Origin: an uncultured bacterium
GTDB taxonomy: Bacteria; Patescibacteriota; Minisyncoccia; Phycocordibacterales; CAWITU01
Direction: 5' to 3'
DNA length: 10,198 nucleotides
Assembly: GCA_903958115.1 (NCBI GenBank)
Contig: CAJBRS010000080.1
Location: forward strand, 1 to 10,198
The notes beneath the pieces are model-generated. The model had not been told where the DNA came from. It saw nothing but the letters and a program-made list of their open reading frames with translations, and did not search any database. A program made the translations under genes and the position numbers. Below are positions 1-5,660 of this stretch, in pieces (the stretch's first letter is position 1; every line of letters begins with the position of its first letter).

Positions 1-504
1 AGACGAATCCGCATCGCCGCTACTGATTCCCTATTCAAAATGTTAAAAGATCAGGGAGTACCTTATCACCCAGAAGTCGGACAGTCAGAAGCTAGCGCCA
101 CCACTTACGTTCTAGAATTTCCAGTTAAAGCTCCTGCCAACTCCCTATTCAAAGACGACATCAGCGCTATCGACCAATTAGAGCACTGGAAAGTTGTAAA
201 GTTAAATTACACTGAGCACAATCCTTCTGTAACAGTTTCTGTCAGTGATAACGAATGGATTGCTGTTGCCAACTGGATCTACGAAAATTGGGACATTGTT
301 GGAGGTCTTTCATTCTTACCTAGAGACAATCATGTTTATCAGCTTGCTCCATATGAAGAAATTGATGAGAAGCGATACTTAGAATTAGCTAAGAGACTTG
401 AGAACATTGACTACTCAAAGATTATCACTTACGAAAAAACAGACGAGCTTGATCTTAAAAAAGAACTAGCTTGCGTGGCAGGAGTTTGTGAGATCGCTTT
501 GTAA
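1..504 (+). CDS. nrdJ: Adenosylcobalamin-dependent (class II) ribonucleotide reductase, C-terminal part
   Basis: This is the 3' end of a gene that begins before the window; the frame is open from base 1 and the 167 visible residues include 13 ahead of the first ATG at 40. The family reduces ribonucleotides to deoxyribonucleotides in the cytoplasm using an adenosylcobalamin radical. The visible part carries the family's C-terminal signature WIYENWDIVGGLSFLP (about 274-321), then HVYQLAPYEE. It ends in CVAGVC (472-489), a C-x4-C pair near the extreme C-terminus, which in the Lactobacillus-type monomeric enzyme re-reduces the active-site disulfide. That similarity favours the monomeric triphosphate-reductase type. 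The active-site cysteines and B12-binding region lie outside the window. The next gene, 6 nt downstream, makes the required cofactor. The family call is confident; the subtype is less certain from a fragment. Confidence 0.93.
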   Translation, partial: RRIRIAATDSLFKMLKDQGVPYHPEVGQSEASATTYVLEFPVKAPANSLFKDDISAIDQLEHWKVVKLNYTEHNPSVTVSVSDNEWIAVANWIYENWDIVGGLSFLPRDNHVYQLAPYEEIDEKRYLELAKRLENIDYSKIITYEKTDELDLKKELACVAGVCEIAL

Positions 505-510
505 TCAAAG

Positions 511-1029
511 ATGCTGATTGTTTTCACTGGAAATGGTAAGGGTAAGACAACAGCAGCACTTGGGCAGGCATTTAGGGCTGTAGGAGACGGCAAGAATGCT
601 TTAATGGTTCAATTCATAAAAGGACCTTGGAAGTCAGGCGAAGATACATCTTATCTTCGCCTTTCTCCTAACCTAAAAATTATTAAAAAGGGGTTAGGCT
701 TTGTTGGGATTTTAGGAGACAACCTACCGCGCCAAGCGCATATTGATTCTGCCCGAGAAGCGCTAGACACAGCCAAAGCTGAGGCCAAAAACGGCTGGCA
801 CATAATAATTCTAGACGAGATATGGAACGCTCTTAAATTAGAACTAATTACAAATGTTGAAGTATCGGAAATAATCACTTTCCTCACTCCCTATTGCGAA
901 CATCTTATACTCACAGGACGAGACTGCCCACAAAATTTCATAGACCAAGCAGACCTTGTCACTGAAATGCGCGAAATAAAGCATCCTTATAATACTGGAA
1001 CTGTTGCAAAAAAAGGATTAGAGTTTTAA
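511..1029 (+). CDS. cobO: Cob(I)alamin (corrinoid) adenosyltransferase, BtuR/CobO/CobA family
   Basis: A cytoplasmic enzyme that transfers the adenosyl group of ATP to cob(I)alamin, giving adenosylcobalamin. The 172-aa length is normal for the BtuR/CobO family. Residues 7-14 (GNGKGKTT) are the family's P-loop. VQFIKG lies at 33-38, the acidic LDEIWNAL motif at 101-108, and the C-terminus has ADLVTEMREIKHPYNTG (147-163) followed by the usual GLEF ending. No SD site precedes the ATG, which lies 6 nt after the nrdJ stop, so it is probably read from the same transcript. A TGTAAT hexamer overlaps the nrdJ stop 5 nt before the ATG, but it has no convincing -35 partner. The placement suggests salvage of an imported corrinoid for the adjacent reductase; no other B12 genes are visible here. 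Confidence 0.95.
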   Translation: MLIVFTGNGKGKTTAALGQAFRAVGDGKNALMVQFIKGPWKSGEDTSYLRLSPNLKIIKKGLGFVGILGDNLPRQAHIDSAREALDTAKAEAKNGWHIIILDEIWNALKLELITNVEVSEIITFLTPYCEHLILTGRDCPQNFIDQADLVTEMREIKHPYNTGTVAKKGLEF

Positions 1030-1064
1030 AAATCCCTACCGGTCTTTCGAGCGGTAGGGATTTT
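1029..1064. terminator. Intrinsic terminator after cobO, probably bidirectional
   Basis: A perfect 13-bp inverted repeat: bases 1029-1041 pair with 1052-1064 around a 10-nt loop. The stem has a GC-rich core (TCCCTACCG/CGGTAGGGA) flanked by AAAA on the left and TTTT on the right, so each strand shows a hairpin followed by a T run. It overlaps the cobO stop codon. On the - strand it lies about 30 bp past the end of the gene at 1094 and could terminate the long - strand run as well. Confidence 0.9.
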
Positions 1065-1093
1065 AATGTTTTACGAAGTGATTTGTGGCGTAA

Positions 1094-1408
1094 TCAACCC
1101 ATTAATTCTTGGCATCTCTTATGCGCCGAGCAACCAAAAAATAATCGATCTCCTTTCTCAAGGGTCATAACCAAGGGCTTGCAACTCAGAAGTTTTCCGC
1201 ATTCGCCGTAAAGACAAACGACTTCGAACAATCCTGTCAATGTATGATAGCCGTCTTTCCTTTCGACAAAAACTCTGGGACCAAATGTTATCCAGTAGCT
1301 TTCTTTTGAGCAAGCCTCCCCGTGGCAATAACTGCTATGGCTGCTTGTCAGCCAAAAGACCCTTGAAACCAATCTAACCACAAAGAATAGAACTTTTTGA
1401 AAGAACAT
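1094..1408 (-). CDS. Small cysteine-rich protein of unknown function
   Basis: I do not recognise this 104-aa protein. Residues 1-20 are hydrophobic and aromatic with a few basic residues (FFQKVLFFVVRLVSRVFWL), so a membrane anchor or poor signal peptide is possible. The rest has seven cysteines (28, 33, 65, 70, 76, 93, 99), arranged C-x4-C, C-x4-C-x5-C and C-x5-C, with histidines at 24, 29 and 96. This would suit metal binding or disulfides; both are inference. The start is well supported: GGAGGTGA lies 9 nt upstream, inside the last codons of the preceding gene, whose stop is only 2 nt from this ATG, so the two are probably translationally coupled. It is the last gene of the - strand run and ends in TGA just before the shared terminator. 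Existence is supported mainly by the SD site and context, not homology. Confidence 0.62.
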   Translation of the reverse strand: MFFQKVLFFVVRLVSRVFWLTSSHSSYCHGEACSKESYWITFGPRVFVERKDGYHTLTGLFEVVCLYGECGKLLSCKPLVMTLEKGDRLFFGCSAHKRCQELMG

Positions 1409-1410
1409 TT

Positions 1411-1917
1411 TTATTGTTCACCTCCTTTTTTGTTTACTATGACGAAATCTTTAAGCCAATGAAGTGGGTATTCCTCAACAGCTATACCCAAGCTTTGTGC
1501 GACCTCTCTCTCCCAGATTGCACCTACAGAAGTAGACCAATCTGGCAGAAATAAAGTCCTGCTAATGAAACCAGATTCGAAGACTCGACGGTAAAACACT
1601 TCCAGTAAATCAACACAGTATGGTTGGCCTTCTTTGAAACGGATAACCCGAATCATTGCGTCTTGAAAGTGAGCTTGATTAAAGACAATCACCCCCATCT
1701 CCTCAGCTTTCATAACAGCAAAATCGAACCGGTCCATATTATTCTTTAAATTTCCAAGACCTCCGGTAGACATTGGCCCACAAATCTGGACGATTTCTCC
1801 ATCACATGTCTGATGGATGAACTGAAGCGCCCTGATAGCAATTTCGGCAAGGTCGTGAAGAGAGGTGGCCTTATTCATAGCCTCCCTCTCTCTCGCAACC
1901 CAAATTTTATGAAACAT
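1411..1917 (-). CDS. Nucleoside 2-deoxyribosyltransferase-like protein (DUF4406-like)
   Basis: A predicted 168-aa cytoplasmic protein. Residues 41-80 read EIVQICGPMSTGG, then GNLKNN, then a helix, then GVIVFN. This matches the start of the deoxyribosyltransferase-like fold (strand, GPM, N...F, helix, V-F-N). Residues 122-139 (LFLPDWSTSVGAIWEREV) match the family's W-x-x-S-x-G-A-x-x-E motif; the Glu in that position (E136) corresponds to the nucleophile in true nucleoside deoxyribosyltransferases. Such enzymes move deoxyribose between bases; DUF4406 relatives are mostly uncharacterised, so the substrate is unknown. The frame stays open further upstream to 1968 but only with non-ATG codons. ATG 1917 is chosen because AAGGAGGT stands 6 nt before it. 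A later ATG (1876) has its GGAGG only 2 nt away, which is too close. The protein probably acts with the coupled cysteine-rich protein downstream. Confidence 0.72.
   Translation of the reverse strand: MFHKIWVAREREAMNKATSLHDLAEIAIRALQFIHQTCDGEIVQICGPMSTGGLGNLKNNMDRFDFAVMKAEEMGVIVFNQAHFQDAMIRVIRFKEGQPYCVDLLEVFYRRVFESGFISRTLFLPDWSTSVGAIWEREVAQSLGIAVEEYPLHWLKDFVIVNKKGGEQ
1418..1427 (-). promoter_or_regulatory. Extended Shine-Dalgarno site for the cysteine-rich gene
   Basis: On the - strand the sequence is AAGGAGGTGA, a near-full match to the anti-SD of 16S rRNA, with 9 nt to the ATG at 1408. It lies inside the final Lys-Gly-Gly-Glu codons of the upstream gene. It fixes the start of the 104-aa protein and implies translational coupling. 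Confidence 0.8.
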
Positions 1918-1922
1918 CTGTA

Positions 1923-1930
1923 ACCTCCTT
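1923..1930 (-). promoter_or_regulatory. Shine-Dalgarno site that decides the start at 1917
   Basis: The - strand reads AAGGAGGT, six nt before ATG 1917. It is the reason for preferring the 168-aa product over a 185-aa reading that would need a TTG start with no SD site. Confidence 0.82.
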
Positions 1931-1968
1931 TTTTTCAGTAGACTACACCAAATCAAACCGAAAAACAA

Positions 1969-2598
1969 TTAAGCATTAACCTCAGATGGAATAGCTCGAT
2001 CTTCTTTAGTTAACATCTTTCCTTCCTCATTCAAAGTATAAATTACTATATCTCCAAAAAGCATTTCTAGTTTAGAAACATCTTCATCAGAAATACTCTC
2101 TATATATTTCATCAAAGCACGCAAAGAATTACCATGAGCAACAATCAAAACATCCTTTCCTTCTTTCAGAATTGGCAAAATTGTTTGTAAATAAAATGGC
2201 ACCACGCGATCATAGACCATTTTAAGAGTCTCCCCATGAGGAATTGGATAATCCCATCCCCGACGCAGCTTATTGAACTCTTCTTCACCAAGAATCTTTT
2301 CCATTTCCCATTTATCTTTCCCAGTGTAATCACCATAATCACGTTCATTCAAGGCAGCACTACGATGAATAGGTACATCTATAGAAGCTCCGTTCTCCAT
2401 ACAAAGAAGTGTCTCTAGCGTTCTGATTTGATCTGAAGCAAAGGCTACATCGATAGGAATGCCAGACAAAAGCTTCCCCATTTTCCTAGACATTTCCAAT
2501 CCATATTCTGTTAGTTCTACATTTGTGCAACCTGTCCACTTACCCAACTTATTCCAAGTCGATTCGTGATGTCGTGCAATTATGAGTTTTCCAATCAT
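1969..2598 (-). CDS. gpmA: Phosphoglycerate mutase, compact dPGM-type (histidine phosphatase superfamily)
   Basis: It interconverts 3- and 2-phosphoglycerate in glycolysis, in the cytoplasm. The 209 residues carry the dPGM motifs in order: ARHHES (8-13) with catalytic R9 and H10, WTGCTNVELTEYG (21-33), SDQIRTLET (55-63) with R59, NERDYGDYTGK (84-94) with the acid E85, LRRGWDYPIPHGETL (111-125), and AHGNSLRALMKYIE (154-167) with H155. It is shorter than the roughly 250-aa E. coli enzyme because the insert between the LRR motif and GETL is missing, like the short fission-yeast type. The usual RHG is RHH, and the C-terminal NIPTG motif is replaced by MLFGDIVIYTL. These make it divergent, so a broader phosphatase role cannot be excluded. 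No SD site is seen. It starts 16 nt after the dehydrogenase gene stop; a weak TAAAAT box lies 5 nt upstream of the ATG. Confidence 0.85.
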   Translation of the reverse strand: MIGKLIIARHHESTWNKLGKWTGCTNVELTEYGLEMSRKMGKLLSGIPIDVAFASDQIRTLETLLCMENGASIDVPIHRSAALNERDYGDYTGKDKWEMEKILGEEEFNKLRRGWDYPIPHGETLKMVYDRVVPFYLQTILPILKEGKDVLIVAHGNSLRALMKYIESISDEDVSKLEMLFGDIVIYTLNEEGKMLTKEDRAIPSEVNA

Positions 2599-2614
2599 GA
2601 GGTATTTTAAAAAA

Positions 2615-3589
2615 TTATTTTAACACCACTAAATTAGGAGGTGTTCGTCCTTCTATAAATTCGATGACATTCTTTGCGGCAATCACAGCCATTTCATCAC
2701 GAGCAGTCACGCTCGCTGAAGCTATGTGTGGCGTCAAGATAACATTGTCTAATTTAGCCAAACCCTTCGAAAGCTTCGGCTCAAATTCAAAGACATCCAA
2801 TCCAGCGCCAGCAATTGTTTTATTTTTCAACGCAGTCACCAAAGCCACTTCGTCAATCACTGCTCCACGAGAAGTGTTTACCAAAAAAGCTGAGGGCTTC
2901 ATCATCGCCAGACGATTAGCATCAACAAGATGACGAGTAGTAGGTAAAAGTGGTGTATGTAAACTAACAACATCAGCCTCTTTCAAAACTTCTTCTGGGG
3001 TAGCTCTATACTCTGCACCAAATTCTTGCTCGAGCTTATTATTTCTAGCAATATCAGTATAAATAATCTTCATACGAAAAGCCTGCTTGGCAATGATCGC
3101 CGCCCTAGTACCAATTTGTCCAGCACCGATGATACCAAAAGTCTTATCCAATATATCAGTACCTACAAAATGTAGAGGCGCCCAGCCTTTGTATTTTCCA
3201 TCTCGAACATATTGATCAGCTTCCACCATCCTCGTTGCCAAAGCCAACATCATGGCAATAGCGTGCTCTGCGACACATTCAGAATAATCACCGGGAGTAT
3301 TTGTCACTAAAATTCCACGCTTATTAGCTTCTACTAAATCAATATTATCGAAGCCAATTGCGTAATTAGCGAAGATCTTTGCCGATGGCACAGCATCGAA
3401 AACCTTTGCATCAATTTTATCAGTTAATAACGAGATCACAGCATCATAAGGTTTTTTACTGAGCGCTTTGATAATTTCCTTTTGGCTTGGGACACGATCC
3501 TTAGGATAAAAATCTACACTGTAGCCTTTGTCTTGTAACATCTTAATTCCGATGTCTGGAATTTTTCTAGTTATATAAATTTGTTTCAT
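2615..3589 (-). CDS. D-isomer-specific 2-hydroxyacid dehydrogenase (glyoxylate/hydroxypyruvate reductase-like)
   Basis: A cytoplasmic NAD(P)-dependent oxidoreductase that reduces 2-keto acids to D-2-hydroxy acids. At 324 aa it has the full two-domain family layout. The substrate-binding part includes NYAIGFDNIDL (75-85). The nucleotide-binding Rossmann motif is GAGQIG (155-160), with an acidic D179 after the next strand, which favours NADH. The catalytic set is complete: R241 in NTSRG, E270 in FEFEP and H288 in TPHIAS. Closest in look to glyoxylate/hydroxypyruvate reductases (GhrB/GyaR-like); D-lactate or phosphoglycerate dehydrogenase are alternatives, though no C-terminal ACT domain is present. 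There is no SD site; instead a good promoter has its -10 box exactly 6 nt before the ATG. It follows pyrD by 16 nt and precedes gpmA by 16 nt. Confidence 0.9.
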   Translation of the reverse strand: MKQIYITRKIPDIGIKMLQDKGYSVDFYPKDRVPSQKEIIKALSKKPYDAVISLLTDKIDAKVFDAVPSAKIFANYAIGFDNIDLVEANKRGILVTNTPGDYSECVAEHAIAMMLALATRMVEADQYVRDGKYKGWAPLHFVGTDILDKTFGIIGAGQIGTRAAIIAKQAFRMKIIYTDIARNNKLEQEFGAEYRATPEEVLKEADVVSLHTPLLPTTRHLVDANRLAMMKPSAFLVNTSRGAVIDEVALVTALKNKTIAGAGLDVFEFEPKLSKGLAKLDNVILTPHIASASVTARDEMAVIAAKNVIEFIEGRTPPNLVVLK

Positions 3590-3595
3590 ATTGTA

Positions 3596-3625
3596 AGTAT
3601 ATAGGTTAAATCGATGGGTTGTCGA
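3596..3625 (-). promoter_or_regulatory. Candidate sigma70 promoter for a leaderless 2-hydroxyacid dehydrogenase mRNA
   Basis: On the - strand, TCGACA (3620-3625, 5/6 to TTGACA), an 18-nt spacer, and TATACT (3596-3601, 5/6 to TATAAT). The -10 box ends 6 nt before ATG 3589, so the expected transcription start falls on or next to the A of the ATG. The -35 box lies in the 3' end of pyrD. Confidence 0.55.
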
Positions 3626-4724
3626 TCCCTACGGCTTCAGCGATATTTTTAAAGCCGTCTCGACGAAGCATTTCGGCCAGCCCCCTATTAATATCGCCAA
3701 TCAATTGAGGACCTTCGTAAATCATACCAGTAATTAACTGGACTAAAGACGCACCGAGGCGAATCTTCTTGTAAGCATCTTCTGCTGAAAATACTCCGCC
3801 ACAACCGATCAAGACAAAACGCTTTCCCTCTCTTTTGTAAATATGAGCCAACAGCTTGTCAGATAGATCCTGAACCGGCTTTCCACTTAACCCTCCAGAA
3901 GAAGGCACTCTTTCATCGAGGATTTTATCGTTTTTTCTATTCTTGGTTAAATTAGTACAAATAATCCCTTGAACTCGATGGGATCGAAGCACATCAAGTA
4001 GCGCATCGATTTCCACCAATTCCATATCAGGAGATAATTTTATGAAGACAGGTTTTTCTGTATTAATTTTATCAAGTTCAATTAGTAACTTTTCCAGATT
4101 GGCTGGTTCGACAAAAGGCTGACCACCTAAAGCATTTGGGCAACTAATATTCACAGTAAGATAAGAAGCGACCGGTTCCATTATTTTAAATGCCTTCGCA
4201 TAGTCCAACACAGCTTTAGCTGGATCAATATTTTCTTTACAATTTGTCATGGCCACACTCACTCCACGAGGAATAATCATTCTTTCATTTTCTAATTTCT
4301 TTGAAATGGCTTCGCATCCGTCATTCTTTAACCCATAATGAACAAGTAGGCTTTTCGATTTTTTTAGACGCCACAATCGTGGCTTGGTATTTCCGAGACA
4401 TTTTTCTCCAGTCACCGATCCAACCTCCATAAAACCAAAACCAACAGATGGTAAGACTGCGCCGAGCTCAGCATTTTTATCGAAACCTGCCGCCAAACCT
4501 ATTGGATTTATAAAATCAATACCGAGTAGGTTTTGACTCAGAACTTCATTTTTGTAATTAAAAGTAGCTGACAAAAGCCACCTACTCAATCCAAACCTAC
4601 CCAAAACAGACCCGAAATAGATCATGCGGTCATGAACTTTCTCCGGATCTTGCATAAAAAAGAATGGCTTTAGAAAAAGCCGATACTTCCATTTAAATAC
4701 AGTACTTTGAATAGAACCTGCCAT
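3606..4724 (-). CDS. pyrD: Dihydroorotate dehydrogenase, class 2-like with a cysteine in the active-site motif
   Basis: It oxidises dihydroorotate to orotate in de novo pyrimidine synthesis, using FMN. I use ATG 4724 (372 aa); ATG 4760 would add 12 residues but overlaps a promoter and has no SD site. Numbering from 4724: DPEKVHD (26-32) and the helical N-terminal part resemble the membrane-associating region of class 2 enzymes. Then come GLAAGFDKNA (76-85), EVGSVT (100-105), KNDG (133-136), NISCPN (192-197), FIKLSPD (227-233), TNLT (257-260), GGLSG (277-281) and CGGVFSAEDA (308-317). Overall architecture is class 2 (quinone-linked), but class 2 normally has Ser in the S-S-P-N motif, while Cys195 here is what class 1 enzymes use as catalytic base. 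The electron acceptor is therefore uncertain. It appears to be the first gene of the - strand run. Confidence 0.92.
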   Translation of the reverse strand: MAGSIQSTVFKWKYRLFLKPFFFMQDPEKVHDRMIYFGSVLGRFGLSRWLLSATFNYKNEVLSQNLLGIDFINPIGLAAGFDKNAELGAVLPSVGFGFMEVGSVTGEKCLGNTKPRLWRLKKSKSLLVHYGLKNDGCEAISKKLENERMIIPRGVSVAMTNCKENIDPAKAVLDYAKAFKIMEPVASYLTVNISCPNALGGQPFVEPANLEKLLIELDKINTEKPVFIKLSPDMELVEIDALLDVLRSHRVQGIICTNLTKNRKNDKILDERVPSSGGLSGKPVQDLSDKLLAHIYKREGKRFVLIGCGGVFSAEDAYKKIRLGASLVQLITGMIYEGPQLIGDINRGLAEMLRRDGFKNIAEAVGIDNPSI

Positions 4725-4730
4725 TTGTTC

Positions 4731-4759
4731 AGTATACCAAAAAGACCCTTCTCTGCCCA
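4731..4759 (-). promoter_or_regulatory. Candidate leaderless promoter for pyrD
   Basis: On the - strand, TGGGCA (4754-4759, 4/6 to consensus), a 17-nt spacer, and TATACT (4731-4736, 5/6). The -10 box ends 6 nt before ATG 4724, the same geometry as upstream of the hydroxyacid dehydrogenase. The -35 box covers part of the alternative upstream ATG at 4760, which is why I reject that start. Confidence 0.5.
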
Positions 4760-4761
4760 TT

Positions 4762-4789
4762 TTGACTTTCGAGTAGTTTTAGCTACTAT
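4762..4789 (+). promoter_or_regulatory. Candidate sigma70 promoter for the histidine phosphatase gene
   Basis: TTGACT (4762-4767, 5/6), a 16-nt spacer, and TACTAT (4784-4789, 4/6). A start near 4796 would give a leader of about 34 nt that contains the SD site at 4818-4825. Its -35 box lies 2 bp from the -35 box of the opposing pyrD promoter. Confidence 0.45.
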
Positions 4790-4817
4790 CAAATAGAAAC
4801 AACACAACAAAATAGAA

Positions 4818-4825
4818 AGAGGAAG
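4818..4825 (+). promoter_or_regulatory. Shine-Dalgarno site of the histidine phosphatase gene
   Basis: AGAGGAAG, with the AGGA core ending 6 nt before ATG 4830. It supports this start and sets the gene apart from neighbours that have no SD site. Confidence 0.65.
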
Positions 4826-4829
4826 AACT

Positions 4830-5543
4830 ATGGCAAAAGATCCAAAACCAGCCCAGCTGGTAATCATTCGGCACGCCGAATCCATGAGAAACGTGGCCAA
4901 AAAAGGCACCACTTACTTCGCCGACGAGTATGCAAGAAGCAGTAGCAGAGTGGATGGAGTCCCCGACCACAAAATCGAGCTAACCCCGACAGGCTGGGAA
5001 CAAGCTCGCAAAAGCGGGCCGGCAATTCGGGAGAGATTCGGAGTTTTCGATTACGTCTACACTTCTGGATATGTTCGTACAGAACAAACGAAGGAAGGAG
5101 TACTTGAAGCGTACACTCCGGAAGAGCGCGCCCTCATGAAGTTTCGTCAGAATCCATTTCTTCGGGAACGTGACCCCGGATACACCTACAACATGACAAC
5201 CGAAGAAGCCGAACGAAACTTTTCATACCTTAAAGAATACTGGGAAATGTTCGGAAGCTTTCTTGCGGTGCCACCAGGAGGAGAAAGTCTTGCTTGGATG
5301 ATGGAAAGGACTCGCCTCTGGCTCAACATGATCTTTGAACGTCGAATGGGACAAAAGGTTCTGGCATTCACTCATGGTGGAACAAAGAGATGTCTTCGTG
5401 CCACTCTCGAACATTGGGATTATGATCAAGCCACCACGTGGCCACCAGGGCAATCCCCTAAAAACTGTGGGGTGACTGTCTACGACTTTAACTCCAGAGA
5501 ACAACGGCTAGTGTTAAGCGACTACAATACAATCTACTACTGA
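4830..5543 (+). CDS. Histidine phosphatase superfamily protein (phosphoglycerate mutase-like)
   Basis: A predicted 237-aa cytoplasmic phosphatase of branch 1 of the superfamily, acting through a phosphohistidine. Motifs in order: IIRHAES (12-18) with R14 and nucleophile H15, ELTPTGWEQA (50-59), YTSGYVRTEQT (77-87) with R83, LRERDPG (111-117) with E113 as likely proton donor, PPGGESL (148-154), and FTHGG (180-184) with H182. All catalytic positions are present, so it is probably active, but the substrate cannot be read from the sequence. There is an extra polar stretch after the RHA motif (about 22-48), and a tryptophan/proline-rich part near 196-210. It is not the compact mutase at 1969; the two share only superfamily motifs. 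It has its own promoter, SD site and terminator, so it is probably monocistronic. GC is about 50% by hand count of 4861-5280, against about 38% for a pyrD segment. Confidence 0.85.
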   Translation: MAKDPKPAQLVIIRHAESMRNVAKKGTTYFADEYARSSSRVDGVPDHKIELTPTGWEQARKSGPAIRERFGVFDYVYTSGYVRTEQTKEGVLEAYTPEERALMKFRQNPFLRERDPGYTYNMTTEEAERNFSYLKEYWEMFGSFLAVPPGGESLAWMMERTRLWLNMIFERRMGQKVLAFTHGGTKRCLRATLEHWDYDQATTWPPGQSPKNCGVTVYDFNSREQRLVLSDYNTIYY

Positions 5544-5574
5544 TGTCTTCGCTTAAATGCTAGAAAAATGCTGA

Positions 5575-5607
5575 GGCGGGTTGGTCCTTCGGACCAACCC
5601 GCCTTTT
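5575..5607 (+). terminator. Intrinsic terminator after the histidine phosphatase gene
   Basis: A perfect 13-bp GC-rich stem (5575-5587 with 5591-5603) around a TTC loop, followed by TTTT and then ACTTT. It begins 31 nt after the stop codon at 5543 and isolates this gene from the surface-protein gene downstream. Confidence 0.93.
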
Positions 5608-5648
5608 ACTTTACACATTTACGCACCTCCAACTCATGAGAAATCGTA

Positions 5649-5654
5649 TATAAT
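5649..5654 (+). promoter_or_regulatory. Consensus -10 box for a leaderless surface-protein mRNA
   Basis: A perfect TATAAT ends 6 nt before ATG 5661, so transcription should start at the ATG itself. There is no SD site and no convincing -35 box 16-18 nt upstream. The preceding terminator (to 5607) means this gene needs its own promoter. Confidence 0.6.
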
Positions 5655-5660
5655 AGTATT

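Noticed and set aside
483..510. Separate promoter for cobO (TGTAAT 5 nt before the ATG)
   Set aside because: The hexamer overlaps the nrdJ stop codon and has no -35 match at a normal distance. Co-transcription with nrdJ is simpler.
651..887. Open frame on the - strand inside cobO, and similar antisense frames at 2236-2418, 2664-2933, 5186-5504, 6677-7035 and 9301-9611
   Set aside because: All are antisense to well-supported genes, without SD sites or domain features; they are shadows of the real coding frames.
1065..1093. Short TTACG...CGTAA inverted repeat (1071-1093)
   Set aside because: Only 5 bp of stem and no T run on either side. The stronger hairpin at 1029-1064 already explains termination on both strands.
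1918..1968. N-terminal extension of the deoxyribosyltransferase-like gene up to 1968
   Set aside because: It needs a TTG start without an SD site, while ATG 1917 has AAGGAGGT at 6 nt. The added 17 residues match nothing in the family.
4725..4760. Upstream ATG of pyrD at 4760, adding 12 residues
   Set aside because: No SD site precedes it, it overlaps the proposed -35 box, and the class 2 family similarity begins well after residue 13. ATG 4724 with a -10 box 6 nt upstream fits better.
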